Source: UBA4732 sp963823075 (lineage in GTDB: Bacteria > Planctomycetota > Planctomycetia > Gemmatales > Gemmataceae). From it: DNA of 64,000 nucleotides. A program made the position numbers and the translations under genes. A model generated the notes under the pieces. That model did no database searches and was not told the DNA's origin. It saw only the letters and a program-made list of their open reading frames with translations. The stretch spans positions 1,550,001 through 1,614,000 of the forward strand of contig CAWGKE010000001.1 of assembly GCA_963823075.1 (NCBI GenBank). The letters run 5' to 3'. Of this stretch, positions 17,073 to 24,696 are shown in pieces. The first letter of the stretch is position 1, and the number at the start of each line of letters is the position of its first letter.

Positions 17073-17741
17073 ATGCTTGATCCGCGCTCCACAAAGTCCG
17101 GTTTTGTCACGGCCGTCATCGGCGTCGCGTTCCTTGCGGGGACGGCCGTCGCCACCGCGCTGATCTACCTGATCTGGTGGTTGGCCGGCGGCGCCGGCTG
17201 GCAGGACTACAGCTGGCCGCGCAACCTGACCCTGCGCATCCTGTGGGGCTGCTGCCTCGTGGCCCTGGCGGCGACGATGCTGACCCGGCTCACGATCGTC
17301 GGCTGGACCTTCCGGCGCTATTTCCGACCGGGCGAGCAGTCGCCGCCGCCGCGCGAAGCGATCGGCGCGGGTCCGCGGCGGCCGGCCAGCGCCCCGTGGT
17401 ACAAGTCGGGAGTCCTGAGCTTCTCGATGACGGTGTCGCTGGTGGCGCTGGTGGGGGCGACGGCCGTCGCCTCGGCCGTCATCTGGATCATGGGCGACGT
17501 GTTCGGCGACTGGGTGATGTGGTTGATCTTGAAGATCATCTGGGGCGCGGCCTGGGTCGCGGCGATCGCCCTCGTGCTGACGCGGATCGGCGTTTTCCGC
17601 CTGCACATGCTCAAGGCCAAACCGCCCGCGCCGCCGGCCGAACCGCCCGCCCCCGCCCCGCCGCCGTCGCCGCAACAGCCGTCGGACCAGTTGACCACGG
17701 AACCGCCCCAACGATCTTCAGACAAACTCTCTCTGGAATGA
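17073..17741 (+). CDS. Four-helix membrane protein of unknown function
   Basis: 222 residues from ATG at 17073. There are two pairs of hydrophobic helices (AVIGVAFLAGTAVATALIYLI; ILWGCCLVALAATML; MTVSLVALVGATAVASAVIWI; LIWGAAWVAAIALVL by pattern) separated by a charged loop, and a Pro-rich C-terminal tail (PPAPPAEPPAPAPPPSPQQP). No family recognised. It sits between the aldolase and dehydrogenase genes on the same strand, so it is probably in the operon, the second membrane protein there. Transport or anchoring are possibilities only. Confidence 0.7.
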   Translation: MLDPRSTKSGFVTAVIGVAFLAGTAVATALIYLIWWLAGGAGWQDYSWPRNLTLRILWGCCLVALAATMLTRLTIVGWTFRRYFRPGEQSPPPREAIGAGPRRPASAPWYKSGVLSFSMTVSLVALVGATAVASAVIWIMGDVFGDWVMWLILKIIWGAAWVAAIALVLTRIGVFRLHMLKAKPPAPPAEPPAPAPPPSPQQPSDQLTTEPPQRSSDKLSLE

Positions 17742-17754
17742 AGGCGTCTCGCGC

Positions 17755-18780
17755 ATGAAAGTCAGCGTCATCGGCGGCGGCGGTCTGGTCGGCAGCATGA
17801 CGGCGTACGCCCTCCAGTGCGGCGGCGTGGTCAGCAGCATCTGCGTCATCGACGCCAACAAGGACATGGCGCAGGGCGTGGCGACCGACCTCCTCAACGG
17901 CGCCTGCCTCGTCCCCGGCGACCAGCGCATCACGGCCGGCGATTACGGCGACATCCCCTCCAGCAATATCGTCGTCGTCACGGCCGGCCTCCGCCGCAAG
18001 CCGGACGAGAGCCGGCTGGACCTCATCAACCGCAACGTCGATCTCTTTCTGGGTATTCTCGAACAGGTGAAGGCGGCCGGCCTGAAGGAGAACGCCGCCC
18101 TCGTCGTGGTCAGCAACCCGGTGGACGTGCTGACCTACCTGGCGGTGCAGCGGGTCGGCCTGCCGTGGCAGCGCGTCATCGGCCTGGGCACGCAGCTCGA
18201 CACGGCCCGATTCCGCAGCTACCTGGCCCGCCGCCTCCAGGCGCCGCCGACGCAGGTGCAGGCCATGATCCTCGGCGAACATGGCGACAGCATGGTCCCG
18301 ATCTGGTCGAGCGCCACGGTGGCCGGCCTGCCGCTGGAACAGTGGCCGGGCTTCACCCCGACCGTCGCCAAGGAAGTGTTTGAGGAAACCAAGACGGCCG
18401 GGGCGACGCTTATCAAGCTCAAGGGCGGCTCCGGCTTCGGTGTCGGATTGTCGATCCGCGAAGTCGTTCACGCGCTGGCCCAGGACGGCCGCCGCATCCT
18501 GCCCGTCAGCACGTTGCAGCAAGGGCTGTACGGCGTGCGCGACGTGTGCCTGTCCATGCCGACGGAGGTTGGCTGCGGCGGAGCGCGGAAACAGATCGAG
18601 CTGCCGCTGACGCCGAAGGAACGGACGGGAATCCAGAACTCCGCGCGCGTGCTGCGCGAGATCATCGATCAGGTGGAGGGGCGCATCGACAAGGCGCGGA
18701 TGAGCGGCCCGGAAACCCCGGCCGCGCGCGGCAACGGTCACGCCATCCCGCGTTCCGCCTGGCAATCGGCAAAGAAATAG
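17755..18780 (+). CDS. L-lactate/malate dehydrogenase-family protein of the BMC operon
   Basis: 341 residues. A Rossmann start VSVIGGGGLVGSMTAYALQ, VVVTAGLRRKPDESRLDL, the NAD-binding VVVSNPVDVLTYLA, GLGTQLDTARFRSYLA and catalytic LGEHGDSMVPIWSSA. The family interconverts lactate/pyruvate or malate/oxaloacetate. In this context it could reoxidise NADH from the aldehyde dehydrogenase or oxidise lactate formed by the pathway. The C-terminal ~25 residues (SGPETPAARGNGHAIPRSAW) exceed the core fold but do not form a convincing encapsulation helix. Confidence 0.88.
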   Translation: MKVSVIGGGGLVGSMTAYALQCGGVVSSICVIDANKDMAQGVATDLLNGACLVPGDQRITAGDYGDIPSSNIVVVTAGLRRKPDESRLDLINRNVDLFLGILEQVKAAGLKENAALVVVSNPVDVLTYLAVQRVGLPWQRVIGLGTQLDTARFRSYLARRLQAPPTQVQAMILGEHGDSMVPIWSSATVAGLPLEQWPGFTPTVAKEVFEETKTAGATLIKLKGGSGFGVGLSIREVVHALAQDGRRILPVSTLQQGLYGVRDVCLSMPTEVGCGGARKQIELPLTPKERTGIQNSARVLREIIDQVEGRIDKARMSGPETPAARGNGHAIPRSAWQSAKK

Positions 18781-18783
18781 CCT

Positions 18784-18811
18784 AACCGCCAAGACGCCAA
18801 GAGCCCCAAGA
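18784..18811. repeat. Half-element of a periodic repeat in the 5' leader of the DhnA-like gene
   Basis: AACCGCCAAGACGCCAAGAG followed by CCCCAAG is a run of about 9-nt CGCCAAGA-like units, the design of the arms of other palindromes here, but without an inverted partner. It fills the whole gap before ATG 18813 and leaves no clear Shine-Dalgarno sequence. Confidence 0.4.
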
Positions 18812-18812
18812 C

Positions 18813-20069
18813 ATGGTTCAGAAAACACTCGACCTGAAGCTGGCCCGCATCCACGCCGATCCGCGCGGATGCAAGGACTTCATCCTCGCCGACGCCAAGG
18901 ACCCCGACATGGCCCTGGCCATCGGCGCCCCCGGCAAGTCGCCGGAGGCCCATTCCGGCGAAGTCCGCTACCGCACGCTCGCGGAGTTCCGCGATATCAT
19001 TACTCGGATCGTGGAAGAAAAGCTCGTCGATATCATGCTCATGTCGGCCAGCACCAACGAGGCGCTGACCATCCAGAAGCGGATCTTCGACGACAGCCCC
19101 GTCACGCCGGCCGCCCGCGCCAACGACACCACCGACATTCACGTCGTCCGCGGCGGCCGCTACGTCGGCCAGCCCTCGATGCCGTTCCGCACGGCAACGC
19201 TGGATCATATCCAGTGCGGCCGGGTCGAGTGCCGGCCGGAGGAGCGCCGCCTCGGCGCCGACCTCGGGTTGTACAGCATCACCTTCAACAACGACACAAC
19301 GCTGGACCGCGCCGCCCTGGAAGAGTACAAGCAATTCCGCCTGGAGGCGGAGCGCAAGGGCTTTCGCCACTTCCTGGAGATTTTTGACCCGAATCGTCCC
19401 GAAGCCATCGAGGTCAGTCAGCTGCCGGCGTACATCAACGATGTGGTCGTCCGCACGCTCGGCGGCGTCACGGCGGCCGGCCGGCCGATCTTCCTCAAGA
19501 TGGTCTACCACGGCCCGAAGGCGATGGAGGAATTGGTCCGCTACGACCCGCATCTCGTCGTCGGCATCCTCGGCGGCTCGGCCGGCACCACCTACGACGC
19601 CTTCAAACTGCTCAGCGAGGCGAAGAAGTACGGCGCCCGCGTGGCGCTGTTCGGCCGCAAGATCAACAACGCCGAGAATCAGTTCGCGTTCATCCGCTTC
19701 TTGCGACTCATCGCCGACGGTGAGATCACGGCGGAAGATGCGGTGCGGGCGTACCACGGCGTATTGCAAAAGCTTGGCGTGAAGCCGCAGCGGTCGCTGG
19801 AAGACGACATGAAGTTGCAGACCGGCGTGATGAGCTACGGCGGCGACGGCAAGGTGGTGAGCGTCCCGCCGCCGGTCTCACAAACCACGGCCGCGTCGGT
19901 AAACGGGAAAGCCAAGGCCGATTGCGGTTGCGGATGCAAAGGCTCCTGCAACGGCAAAGCGGAGAAGGCGGCGTCCAATGGTCATGCCGCTGAGGTCGAT
20001 TTCACGAAAATGACGCCGGCGCAGAAAGTCGCCTACCACAAGGCGCGGTGGGATCGCATTCTCGGATAA
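18813..20069 (+). CDS. DhnA/LacD-like TIM-barrel aldolase-type protein
   Basis: 418 residues. TIM-barrel features resembling DhnA/class I aldolases: IMLMSASTNEALTIQKR, FRHFLEIFDPN, IFLKMVYHGPKAMEEL (candidate Schiff-base Lys), LVVGILGGSAGTTYDAFKLL (phosphate-binding GGSAGT) and VALFGRKINNAENQFAFI. The C-terminal ~60 residues add a Cys cluster CGCGCKGSCNGK and a final DFTKMTPAQKVAYHKARWDR. Being last in the block it may process a second sugar phosphate or the ketone product, but the reaction is unproven. No classical encapsulation helix is obvious. Confidence 0.6.
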   Translation: MVQKTLDLKLARIHADPRGCKDFILADAKDPDMALAIGAPGKSPEAHSGEVRYRTLAEFRDIITRIVEEKLVDIMLMSASTNEALTIQKRIFDDSPVTPAARANDTTDIHVVRGGRYVGQPSMPFRTATLDHIQCGRVECRPEERRLGADLGLYSITFNNDTTLDRAALEEYKQFRLEAERKGFRHFLEIFDPNRPEAIEVSQLPAYINDVVVRTLGGVTAAGRPIFLKMVYHGPKAMEELVRYDPHLVVGILGGSAGTTYDAFKLLSEAKKYGARVALFGRKINNAENQFAFIRFLRLIADGEITAEDAVRAYHGVLQKLGVKPQRSLEDDMKLQTGVMSYGGDGKVVSVPPPVSQTTAASVNGKAKADCGCGCKGSCNGKAEKAASNGHAAEVDFTKMTPAQKVAYHKARWDRILG

Positions 20070-20173
20070 GTGGTTTCGCCTATCGGCCTCCGGGAACCGG
20101 CTATACAATCGCAGGGAGGACAACCGTTCCTCCCGCAACTGTTTCGCGGGGGTGTGAGGCCGGAGGCCGTTCG

Positions 20174-20671
20174 ATGGCAAAGAGGCCGCCGATCCCTTCG
20201 GACCTGGAGCGGGCGGTGCTCGTCGAGGCCGGCCATCGCTGCGCCATTGCGGCGTGTCGGCAGACTCCCGTCGAGGTCGCGCACATCGTGGGATGGGCGG
20301 AGTGCAGGAAACACGAGTTCCACAACCTCATTCCGCTATGCCCAACGTGCCATACGCGATTCGATAAGGGTGAAATCGACCGCAAGTCGATGCGCCAGTA
20401 CAAGCAACGCCTCGCCGCGATCAACCAGAGGTACGGAGACGCCGAGCTTCGCGTGCTGGAGTTCTTCGCCGGCGACAATTCGGGCGCCGAATTGCGGATG
20501 CTGTCCGACTTCGTGCTTTTCATCCGGCGTTTGCTGGACGACAGGCTCCTTGTCGATACGGGCAAGGACCAGCCGATCGCGGGCGGCGAACTCGTCCGGA
20601 AGACCTTCGCCCTGACGCGGGCCGGCAAAGATTACATCGAGCGCTGGTTGGCCCCCGAGAAAAGCATCTAG
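20174..20671 (+). CDS. HNH-endonuclease-like protein
   Basis: 165 residues. The N-terminal HNH/zinc domain shows VLVEAGHRCAIAACRQTP, VEVAHIVGWAEC, HEFHNLIPLCPTCHTRFDKG, with the His/Asn and Cys pairs of the bba-metal nucleases. The C-terminal half (~95-165) is helical (LRMLSDFVLFIRRLLDDRLL ... ALTRAGKDYIERWL) and resembles a winged-helix end. No partner methyltransferase is adjacent, so restriction is not implied. It starts 105 bp after the BMC block. Confidence 0.8.
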   Translation: MAKRPPIPSDLERAVLVEAGHRCAIAACRQTPVEVAHIVGWAECRKHEFHNLIPLCPTCHTRFDKGEIDRKSMRQYKQRLAAINQRYGDAELRVLEFFAGDNSGAELRMLSDFVLFIRRLLDDRLLVDTGKDQPIAGGELVRKTFALTRAGKDYIERWLAPEKSI

Positions 20672-20703
20672 ACCGTCGGGGGTGGCCGTTCAGGAGTATC
20701 AAG

Positions 20704-20997
20704 ATGAGCGAGAAGTTCGTCGAGGTGAACGGCGTCCAGGTGGCCGAGGACTGGCCGCAGAGAATCGCGGACGCCCAGGAAACCAAGACCTACACGATCG
20801 GCGGCAAGGAATACGCCCGCATCCGCTATGGAGAAGAGAAGGACGATTGGGGCGCGGAAACCCGTCCTTGTCATGACTGCGCCGTCGTCAAGGGGCAGTT
20901 CCACGTCCTGGGCTGCGACGTCGAGCGCTGTCCGGTCTGCGGAGGTCAGGTGATTACCTGTGGCTGCTCGTATGAGGGGGACGAGGAGGACGGATGA
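20704..20997 (+). CDS. Conserved small cysteine-rich protein
   Basis: 97 residues. After an N-terminal part (MSEKFVEVNGVQVAEDWPQR ... GGKEYARIRYG) there are Cys/His knuckles: CHDCAVVKGQFHVLGCDVE then CPVCGGQVITCGC. Proteins with this CHDC...H..GC..E.CP.CGGQ pattern are familiar in diverse bacteria as unnamed conserved proteins. Zinc binding is likely; the function is unknown. It is followed by a convergent cstA. Confidence 0.72.
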   Translation: MSEKFVEVNGVQVAEDWPQRIADAQETKTYTIGGKEYARIRYGEEKDDWGAETRPCHDCAVVKGQFHVLGCDVERCPVCGGQVITCGCSYEGDEEDG

Positions 20998-21031
20998 AGC
21001 GGACGGCGCTTCTCGGCGCCGTCCGCGCGTT

Positions 21032-23382
21032 TCATGGGGCGTCCTCTCTTTTTGCCTGCACTCCCCACGGTGGTTCCGCGCCTCCCACCTTGCCGTCGTT
21101 CCGCGCCGCCGACTCGCCGACTGCCGCCGCTTCCTGTCCGCCGCCCACTTCCGGCCGCACCGGAATTAGTCCCCTCGCCACCGCCAGTTGCCGCGCCGTC
21201 GCCAGCAGCAGCAGCGTCAGCACGCACGTCACCACGAACACCATCATCGCCATGCTCAGCGCCCCCTTCAGCACCTGGCCCCCCTGGATCAGAGCCGGGA
21301 ACTGATACGTCCCCATCTGGTACGCCGCCGTCAGCGTCGTGGACAGCACGAACAGCATCGGCAGCAGCGTCACCCAGGCGTAACGGCCGCGGCCGGTGTT
21401 GACCAGCAGCGTCGTCACCAGCGCCAGGGCGATCACGGCCAGCAGCTGGTTGGCGATGCCGAACATCGGCCAGATCGTGTCGATCGAGCCGGTGTAGACG
21501 AGGACGCCCCAGCCCGCCGTCACCGCCGCCGTCGCCAGTGATCGCGCCGGGCAGCCAGTCGGTTCGCTCGAACGGCGGGTGCAGCTTGCCCAGCATTTCC
21601 TGCAAGACGAAGCGCGCGATGCGCGTGCCGGCGTCGATGGTGGTGAGGATGAACAGCGCCTCGAACATGATGGCGAAGTGATACCAGTATTTCATCAGGC
21701 CCGCCACGGCCGCTGGGTCGTTGGCCCAGTCGAGCGCGTCGCTCAGAATGAACGACATGCCGACGGCCAGCGTCACCGCCCCGCCGGTGCGGCCGCGCAG
21801 CGACTCGTTGCCGACCGTCCGTTCCACCTGAGCCAGGTCGCGTTTCTCCGCATCGACCGGCAGGTGCGCCACGTCCTGCGACGCGCTGAACTCCGCGGTC
21901 CACCTGCGCGACGGCCGGCGCCACTTCTCCGCCTTGTCCAATCCGACGTTGATGTCGTAGTAGAGCTGCGGCGGCAGCGACGCCGCGGCGATCAGGGCCA
22001 CGATGCCGACCAGCCCCTCCATCAGCATCGCCCCGTAGCCGATGGGCCGGATGTGCGATTCCTTGTCGATCATCTTCGGCGTCGTGCCGGACGAGACCAG
22101 GGCGTGGAAGCCGGAGATCGACCCGCACATGATGCAGATGAACACGAACGGGAAGATGCCGCCCTGGAACGTCGGCCCGCCGTTCTGGAAGACGGGGTTG
22201 ACCATCGGCGACGGCAGCACGGGGTTGGCCACGAACACGCCGACGATGAGCAGAATCGATCGTGCCGATTTTGAGGAAGCTGGAGAGGTAGTCGCGCGGG
22301 CACGAGCAGCATCCAGACCGGCAGCACCGAGGCGATGAAGCCGTAGATGGTGATGGCGAGGACGGTCTGGCCCTTGGTCAGCGAGAAACACTCCCTCCAG
22401 CGGCGAGCCGGGAATCCAGTGCCCCGGCGACCGTCGCGGCCAGCACCAGCGCCGCCGCCGATCAGCGACGCCTCGACGATGCGCCCTTTGCGGAGGCGGT
22501 ACATGTAGAGACCGACGAGCAGGGCGATGGGGATGGTGCGGCGATGGTGAACGTGCCCCACGAACTGCCGGGGAACAATTCAACGCTTCCGGGCGGGACG
22601 GAGAGGTAGTCTCTGTCCTTCCACTCAAGGTCGATCACCCACTCCACGGTCGCGCCTGCCGGGATTGCGATGATGATTGGGTCGGGACGCTTAATCCATT
22701 CGCATTCGGGTTGGCGGCGGATTTCACAGTTCGCCGGGAAGCGGTAAACCGTGTGGGCGGCATTACTCAGATGTGGGTCGGGGGTCAGGGTTTGGCCGGG
22801 AGGCATGGGCGGTGCAATCTGCATCTCTTTGGGCAAGGCCACTTCCTCGCCGCCGAGCGCCTTGACGACGACGAAGCCGAGGCCGGCCAGGGCGATGACG
22901 ACGATGAACAGGATGGCCGCCGAGGCGACGCGGTAGGCCCACGGCCCCAGCTCGGCGCGGGCGATCTCGGCCAGCGACTTGCCGCCGCGGCGCACCGAGG
23001 CGGCCAGCACCAGCATGTCCTGCACGGCCCCCGCCAGGCAGACGCCGATCACCAGCCACAACAGACCCGGCATGTAGCCGTACTGGATCGCCAGCACCGG
23101 GCCGATCAGCGGGCCGGCCCCGGAAATGGCGGCGAAGTGGTGGCCGAACAGCACCCACTTGTTGGTCGGATGGTAGTTCTGGCCGTCGTTGAAGCGGTGG
23201 GCCGGCGTGAGGCGGGAGTCGTCGAGGACCGCCACCTTCGCCGCCAGGAATGCGCTGTAGTAGCGGTAGGCGATGGCGATCACGCACAGCGCGCCCAGCA
23301 GCAGCGGCATGGCGTGCAGCAGGACCTGGCCGTTGGGGCCGAGGGTGTAAAGGGCGAAATGCCGCACCAGCGTATCGGACAC
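21032..23382 (-). pseudogene. cstA: CstA-family carbon starvation/peptide transporter, multiple frameshifts
   Basis: The GTG at 23382 follows GGGAGGAAT. Recognisable CstA segments occur in order in different frames: YRYYSAFLAAKV, FGHHFAAISGAGPLIGPVLA, LTKGQTVLAITIYGFIASVLP, FQGGIFPFVFICIMCGSISG, FHALVSSGTTPKMIDKES, MFEALFILTTIDAGTR, GSIDTIWPMFGIANQLLA. Shifts are apparent near 22540, 22450, 22425, 22391, 22305, 22262 and 21540. CstA imports pyruvate or peptides. Seven shifts in one gene favour true decay or a locally poor assembly. A ~90-residue insert (EMQIAPPMPPGQTLTPDPHL onward) interrupts the usual early helices. Confidence 0.8.
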
Positions 23383-23569
23383 GGAGATTCCTCCCACGAG
23401 GGCCGTCCGCGGCCGGCGGACTCTCGGTAGAGGGTAGCGGATGCCGTCCGCCGCGCCCAGCCCGGCGCGGCCCCGCGGCATTCTCATAATCTCTTCCTTG
23501 CGTCTGTGTTAGACTCCGCCGATACAAGCCCACCCTTGATGCACTTGTCGCCCTTTCTGGGAGATTGCC

Positions 23570-24596
23570 ATGACCACACGATTTGCCGGCCGACTGTGGG
23601 GCGCGGCGCGCTCCTGGCGCTGGGCCTGTTCGCCCTGGCGCGGGCGGACGACCCGCCCAAGGACTTGCCCGCCGCGCCGGCGGGCTTCGACGTCCGCCGC
23701 GACGGCATCGACCGCGGCAAGGTCGAGACCGTGGAGTACGACTCGAAGTCCGTCGGCGCCAAGCGCAAGATGGTCGTCTACACGCCGCCGGGCTACTCGA
23801 GGGACGCGAAGTACCCCGTCCTCTACCTCCTGCACGGCGCCGGCGACGACGAGAGCGGTTGGACGAGGAAGGGGTCGGCCGACGCCATCCTCGACAACCT
23901 GTACGCCGACAAGAAGCTCGCCCCCATGATCGTGGTCATGCCCAACGGCTTCGTGGCGCCGCCGGGTCCGGGCGCCGTCCTCGCGGCCTCCGTGATGAAG
24001 CGCGCCGACGCCGACAAGGACGGCAAGCTGACCGAGGAAGAGCTGACCGCGTTTGCGAAGGAACTCTTCAAGGAGTGCGACAAGGACGGCAAGGGCGCGG
24101 TGGACGAGAGGCAGCTCGCCGAGGCGCTCAACCGCCTCGCGCCGCCGCCGGCCAATCCCTTCGGGCCGAGGCAGAACAACGGCTTCGAGAACGACCTGCT
24201 CAAGGACGTGATCCCCTACGTCGAGGCGCATTACCCCGTCCAGGCCGACGCCGACCACCGGGCCATCGCGGGGCTGTCGATGGGCGGCGGCCAGGCGCTG
24301 GGCATTGGCCTGAAACACCTGGACACATTCGCCTATGTCGGAGGCTTCTCATCGGCGCTGTTTGGACGGTCGGGCGGCCTCATCGAGAACCCCGCGGACG
24401 CGGCGAAGAGGCTCCGCCTGCTGTGGCTCTCCTGCGGCGACAAGGACCAGCTGATGACCGCCAGCAAGGCGTTCCACGACTCCCTGGACGAGACGAAAGT
24501 GCCGCACGTCTGGCACGTCGATTCCGGGCGCACGAGTGGCCGGTCTGGAAGAACGATTTGTATCTGCTGGCGCCGATGCTGTTCCGGGACAAGTAA
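23570..24596 (+). CDS. Secreted esterase (esterase D-like) with inserted EF-hand pair, frameshifted
   Basis: Alpha/beta-hydrolase of the esterase D/feruloyl-esterase type: MVVYTPPGYSRDAKYPVLYLLHGAGDDESGW, nucleophile AIAGLSMGGGQAL, LRLLWLSCGDKDQL, and a final EWPVWKNDLYLLAPMLF. Between strands is an inserted EF-hand pair (RADADKDGKLTEEELTAFAK and KDGKGAVDERQLAEAL), suggesting Ca-dependent stability. The signal peptide is split by a shift near 23600 (MTTRFAGR / ALLALGLFALARADD), and a second shift near 24530 separates the catalytic His region. Both lie in GC-rich tracts and could be sequence errors. Confidence 0.8.
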
Positions 24597-24612
24597 AGGC
24601 GCGACTCGATTT

Positions 24613-24696
24613 TCCGAGCCGCGCACGCAGCGCAGCGGAGTAAGCGGACTCCGCGCGAGGTCCGCTTACTCCGCTGCGCTGCGTGCGCGGCTCGGA
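24613..24696. repeat. Perfect 36-bp palindrome providing the yfhO-like 3' end
   Basis: The arms 24613-24648 and 24661-24696 (TCCGAGCCGCGCACGCAGCG...) are perfectly inverted around a 12-nt loop between convergent genes. The minus-strand membrane-protein gene reads into it: its last residues (RPSRARSAAE) and stop at 24666 are encoded by the repeat. Confidence 0.9.
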
